Assembly: GCA_050259815.1 (NCBI GenBank)
Contig: JBLNBI010000357.1
Location: forward strand, 1-8,379
Direction: 5' to 3'
Source of the DNA: JAGTRP01 sp050259815
GTDB taxonomy: Bacteria > Pseudomonadota > Gammaproteobacteria > Burkholderiales > Rhodocyclaceae
DNA length: 8,379 nt
In this document: piece after piece, positions 5,794-8,379 of the stretch
How positions within the stretch are numbered: the stretch's first letter is position 1
Layout of the letters: each line of letters opens with the position of its first letter
Notes under the pieces: model-generated
Told to the model about the DNA's origin: nothing
What the model saw: only the letters and a program-made list of their open reading frames with translations
Databases searched by the model: none
Translations under genes and position numbers: made by a program

Positions 5794-6266
5794 ACACCGC
5801 GTACATCGCCCTGGGCGCCAATATTGGCGACCCGGCGGCAACCGTCCGGGCGGCCTTTGCCGCCCTTTCCGGCCTTCCAGGAACCCGGCTCACCGCGGCC
5901 TCTTCCCTGTACCGGACGGCGCCCATCGGCCTCGCCGGCCAGCCTGACTTCATCAACGCCGTGGCCCGGCTGGAAACCACCCTGGAACCCCGGGCGCTGC
6001 TCCAGGCCCTCCTTGCCCTGGAAGCCGATTTCGGCCGGATCCGCCAGGAAAGGAACGGCCCCCGCACCCTGGACCTGGACCTGCTCCTCTACGGTGACCG
6101 GGTCCTCGACACCCCGGACCTGATCCTGCCCCATCCCCGGCTGCATCTGCGGGCCTTCGTCCTGGCTCCCCTTGCCGAGATCGCCCCCGACCTGGCCATC
6201 CCCGGCCGGGGCACCGTGGCCGCCTGGCTGCCGGCCGTCGCCAACCAGGCTATCGAAAAGCTATGA
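5790..6266 (+). CDS. folK: 2-amino-4-hydroxy-6-hydroxymethyldihydropteridine pyrophosphokinase
   Basis: This 158-residue HPPK transfers pyrophosphate from ATP to 6-hydroxymethyl-7,8-dihydropterin in cytoplasmic folate synthesis. The N-terminus AYIALGANIGDP is the typical first strand and loop. SSLYRTAPIG (39-48) and QPDFINAV (51-58) line the pterin site. The signature RNGPRTLDLDLLLY (88-101) contains Arg92 and the Mg2+-binding Asp95 and Asp97. HPRLHLRAFVLAPLAEIAPDL completes the family C-terminus. The length matches the family (about 160). The ATG overlaps the pcnB TGA as ATGA, with GAGG only one base before the start, so translational coupling to pcnB is likely. The stop in turn overlaps the next gene by ATGA. 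Confidence 0.95.
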   Translation: MNTAYIALGANIGDPAATVRAAFAALSGLPGTRLTAASSLYRTAPIGLAGQPDFINAVARLETTLEPRALLQALLALEADFGRIRQERNGPRTLDLDLLLYGDRVLDTPDLILPHPRLHLRAFVLAPLAEIAPDLAIPGRGTVAAWLPAVANQAIEKL

Positions 6267-6610
6267 ACACCCCCGTCCTGTGGCAAACCGTCGGCCTCCT
6301 GGGGCTGTCGAACGTCTTCATGACTTTCGCCTGGTACGCCCACCTCAAGCACCTCAACGAGAAGCCCTGGTGGTTCGCTGCCCTGGTTTCCTGGGGCATC
6401 GCCCTCTTTGAGTACCTGATCCAGGTGCCCGCCAACCGCATCGGCAACACCGAGCTGACCTTGGCCCAGCTCAAGATCCTCCAGGAAGTGGTCACTCTCT
6501 CGGTGTTCGTGCCCTTCGTGGTGTTCTATATGGGCCAGCCCCTGAAGCTTGACTACCTGTGGGCGGCCCTGTGTATCCTTGGCGCCGTCTATTTCATCTT
6601 CAGGTCATAA
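6263..6610 (+). CDS. DUF486 (DMT-like) small membrane protein
   Basis: This 115-residue integral membrane protein has four predicted helices at about residues 5-27, 36-55, 72-91 and 97-113. The segments FMTFAWYAHLKHL, YLIQVPANRIG and AQLKILQEVVTLSVF are characteristic of the DUF486 family, which resembles half-size drug/metabolite transporters. No substrate is established for the family. Its ATG overlaps the folK stop (ATGA) and it lies 25 bases before panB, so it is an integral member of the operon. A role in moving a pathway metabolite is possible but only suggested by position. Confidence 0.88.
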   Translation: MNTPVLWQTVGLLGLSNVFMTFAWYAHLKHLNEKPWWFAALVSWGIALFEYLIQVPANRIGNTELTLAQLKILQEVVTLSVFVPFVVFYMGQPLKLDYLWAALCILGAVYFIFRS

Positions 6611-6635
6611 ACCACCTGTACCCCAACGACCCAAA

Positions 6636-7448
6636 ATGTCCGCTCAAAGCCAAACCCGCCGCCTCACCCACGCCGATCTGGCCAAGATGAAGGAAGCCGG
6701 CGAGAAGATCGCCGTCCTCACCTGCTACGACGCCAGCTTCGCCAAGCTCCTGGACGCCTGCGGCGTCGACGTCATGCTGATCGGCGACTCCCTGGGCATG
6801 GTCGTCCAGGGCCACGATTCCACCCTGCCGGTGACCCTGGCCGACATGGCCTACCACACCGCCATGGTAGCCCGGGGCTCCCAGCGCGCCCTGGTGGTGG
6901 CCGACATGCCCTTCGGCACCTCCCAGGTTTCGCCCCAGGAGACCTTCAAGAACGCCGTCCAGCTGATGGCCGCCGGCGCCCAGATGGTGAAGATCGAGGG
7001 CGGCCTCGAAATGGTGGAGACCACCCGTTTCCTCACCAGCCGCGGCATCCCCGTCTGCGGCCACATCGGCCTCACCCCCCAGTCGGTGCACCAGTTGGGC
7101 GGCTACAAGGTCCAGGGCCGCTCCGACGCCGCCGCCATCCGCTTGAAGGACGAGGCGGTAGCCCTCCAGGATGCGGGCGCCACCCTTATCGTCCTGGAAG
7201 CCATTCCTGCAGCCCTGGCCGCCGAGGTGACCCGGCTGCTCGCCATCCCCACCATCGGCATCGGCGCCAGCGCCGACTGCTCCGGCCAGGTGCTGGTGCT
7301 CCACGACATGCTGGACGTGGCCCCGGGCAGGAAGGCCAAGTTCGTGAAGAACTTCATGGCCGGTGCCGGCAGCCTCCAGGGCGCCGTCGAAGCCTACGTC
7401 CGCGCCGTCAAGGACGGCTCCTTCCCCGGACCGGAACACACTTACTGA
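6636..7448 (+). CDS. panB: 3-methyl-2-oxobutanoate hydroxymethyltransferase (ketopantoate hydroxymethyltransferase)
   Basis: This 270-residue PanB makes ketopantoate from 3-methyl-2-oxobutanoate and 5,10-methylene-tetrahydrofolate, the first committed step of pantothenate synthesis. Metal ligands are visible as Asp51 (LIGDSLGM), Asp90 (VADMPFGT) and Glu121 (VKIEGG). The probable catalytic base is Glu188 (IVLEAIP). GHIGLTPQSVHQLGGYKVQG (142-161) and PTIGIGAS (205-212) are diagnostic. The length equals the family norm (about 265). The ATG at 6636 is chosen because the MSAQSQ...RRLT start aligns with PanB N-termini; an upstream in-frame start at 6549 lies inside the DUF486 gene. No clear ribosome site is seen. 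panC follows after one base. Confidence 0.96.
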   Translation: MSAQSQTRRLTHADLAKMKEAGEKIAVLTCYDASFAKLLDACGVDVMLIGDSLGMVVQGHDSTLPVTLADMAYHTAMVARGSQRALVVADMPFGTSQVSPQETFKNAVQLMAAGAQMVKIEGGLEMVETTRFLTSRGIPVCGHIGLTPQSVHQLGGYKVQGRSDAAAIRLKDEAVALQDAGATLIVLEAIPAALAAEVTRLLAIPTIGIGASADCSGQVLVLHDMLDVAPGRKAKFVKNFMAGAGSLQGAVEAYVRAVKDGSFPGPEHTY

Positions 7449-7449
7449 C

Positions 7450-8274
7450 ATGGAAATCCACGCCCCCATCGCAGACCTGCGGGCCGCCCTCAAAAACTGC
7501 GGCCGTACCGCCTTCGTCCCCACCATGGGCAACCTGCACGAGGGCCACATCAGCCTCACGCGCCAGGCCCGAGCCTACGCCGACACCGTGGTGGCCAGCA
7601 TTTTCGTTAACCGCCTGCAATTCGGCCCCGGCGAGGATTTCGACAAGTATCCCCGCACCTTCCAGGCCGATTGCGACAAGCTGGCGGCGGCCGGCGTGGA
7701 CGTCCTGTTCGCTCCCACCGAGACCGATCTCTACCCGGAGCCCCAGCAATACACGGTGGAGCCGCCGGAAATCCAGAACCTCCTGGAGGGCGAGTTCCGC
7801 CCCGGCCACTTCCGCGGCGTCGCCACGGTGGTGCTGAAGCTCTTCAACTGCGTTCAGCCCCAGGTGGGCGTCTTCGGCAAGAAGGATTACCAGCAGCTCA
7901 TGGTCATCCGCAACATGGTGCGCCAGCTGGCCCTGCCCATCGAGATCATCGGCGGCGATACGGTGCGGGCCGAGGACGGCCTGGCCCTGTCTTCCCGCAA
8001 CGGCTACCTGTCCGCCACGGAACGGGCCGAAGCGCCCCGGCTGCACCGGGAGCTTTCACGAATTTGCGACGCCTTGCGCAATGGTGAACGGGATTACGCC
8101 CGGCTGGAGCAAGAGGCGATTGCCAATCTCGACAGCCACGGATGGAAGACCGACTATGTTGCGGTGCGGCAACAGTCGGACCTGGGCACCCCGGTTTCCC
8201 CGGATGCCCGGCTGGTGGTGCTTGCCGCTTCCCGCCTGGGAACCACCCGGCTCATCGACAACCAGGAAGTTTGA
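7450..8274 (+). CDS. panC: Pantoate--beta-alanine ligase (pantothenate synthetase)
   Basis: This 274-residue PanC joins pantoate and beta-alanine through a pantoyl-adenylate intermediate, using ATP. The HIGH-like motif is in PTMGNLHEGH (24-33). FVNRLQFGPGED (52-63) is the pantoate-binding stretch, with RL in place of the NP that many PanC proteins carry. FRPGHFRGVATVV (116-128) and GKKDYQQL (143-150) line the ATP and pantoate sites. The KMSKS-like loop is ALSSRN (179-184). Length and architecture match the family. The ATG is one base after the panB TGA, so translational coupling is likely; a longer in-frame reading from 7363 lies within panB. Confidence 0.96.
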   Translation: MEIHAPIADLRAALKNCGRTAFVPTMGNLHEGHISLTRQARAYADTVVASIFVNRLQFGPGEDFDKYPRTFQADCDKLAAAGVDVLFAPTETDLYPEPQQYTVEPPEIQNLLEGEFRPGHFRGVATVVLKLFNCVQPQVGVFGKKDYQQLMVIRNMVRQLALPIEIIGGDTVRAEDGLALSSRNGYLSATERAEAPRLHRELSRICDALRNGERDYARLEQEAIANLDSHGWKTDYVAVRQQSDLGTPVSPDARLVVLAASRLGTTRLIDNQEV

Positions 8275-8304
8275 CGCAGCGCAGCACGGAGCAAAAATCC
8301 GCCG

Positions 8305-8332
8305 TTGACAGGGTGAGATTTGCCGTTAAAAT
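8305..8332 (+). promoter_or_regulatory. Sigma70-type promoter upstream of probable panD
   Basis: A perfect -35 hexamer TTGACA (8305-8310) is separated by 16 bases from TAAAAT (8327-8332), which matches TATAAT at 5 of 6 positions. It lies about 30 bases after panC and 36 bases before the ATG at 8369. It is the best promoter match in the window and would give the next gene expression independent of the pan operon. Confidence 0.65.
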
Positions 8333-8368
8333 TCCCTTCCCCCAACAACCACTTGGATGACTGACGCC

Positions 8369-8379
8369 ATGCAGAGAAC
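8369..8379 (+). CDS. panD: Start of probable aspartate 1-decarboxylase (truncated at window edge)
   Basis: Only ATG CAG AGA and two more bases are present, reading Met-Gln-Arg. Betaproteobacterial PanD proteins commonly begin with MQR, and panD often follows panB-panC, so this is probably the panD start. PanD decarboxylates aspartate to the beta-alanine that PanC uses. A GGATGA at 8355-8360 is a possible ribosome site. An in-frame ATG at 8357 would add four residues. The name rests on context and three codons only. Confidence 0.45.

Noticed and set aside
4336..5841. Open frame of 501 codons on the minus strand opposite pcnB
   Set aside because: It is a shadow of the G/C-biased pcnB codons. 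Its translation is a Gly/Val/Gln/Asp-rich low-complexity string with no family motif, while pcnB on the plus strand has all expected motifs.
6600..7559. Open frame of 319 codons on the minus strand opposite panB
   Set aside because: Composition is low-complexity (Gly, Val, Asp, His) and panB fully explains the DNA on the other strand.

Overview
The window is a GC-rich bacterial chromosomal segment, most likely from a betaproteobacterium of the Rhodocyclales type. The evidence is the gene content and order (hda, a HAD-IB phosphatase, pcnB, folK, panB, panC, then a probable panD), the codon bias towards G/C, and the sequence character of the PcnB, PanB and PanC homologues. The assignment to order level is inference. 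No tRNA, rRNA, CRISPR array, transposase or integrase gene was seen.

Left part (1-1532, + strand): the 3' end of an unidentified gene is followed by a short promoter-bearing gap. Then come hda, the regulator that inactivates the replication initiator DnaA, and a HAD subfamily IB phosphatase, 2 bases apart and presumably one transcript.

Middle part (1533-4455): three genes of visibly lower GC sit between the HAD gene and pcnB. Two are on the minus strand and translationally coupled: a lipoprotein with a TTG start, then a secreted trypsin-like protease with a HtrA-type catalytic domain, no PDZ domain and an unusual cysteine-bearing C-terminal domain. Divergent from them, across a 171-base intergenic region, is a secreted alpha/beta hydrolase. 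All three carry export signals, so this looks like a small accessory envelope module placed inside a housekeeping cluster. Nothing identifies its substrates.

Right part (4456-8379, + strand): a tight operon pcnB-folK-(DUF486 membrane protein)-panB-panC has ATGA overlaps or very short gaps. It joins RNA 3'-end polyadenylation (pcnB), folate synthesis (folK) and pantothenate synthesis (panB, panC). After panC a strong sigma70-type promoter precedes an ATG whose first codons fit panD, cut by the window edge. PanB, PanC and PanD would supply the pathway from ketoisovalerate and aspartate to pantothenate, apart from the ketopantoate reductase step.

No stretch of more than 300 bases lacks a gene. 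The longest gaps are the divergent region 3265-3435 and the pcnB upstream region 4279-4455. No clearly new molecular system is visible. The three-gene exported module in the middle is the least explained part.
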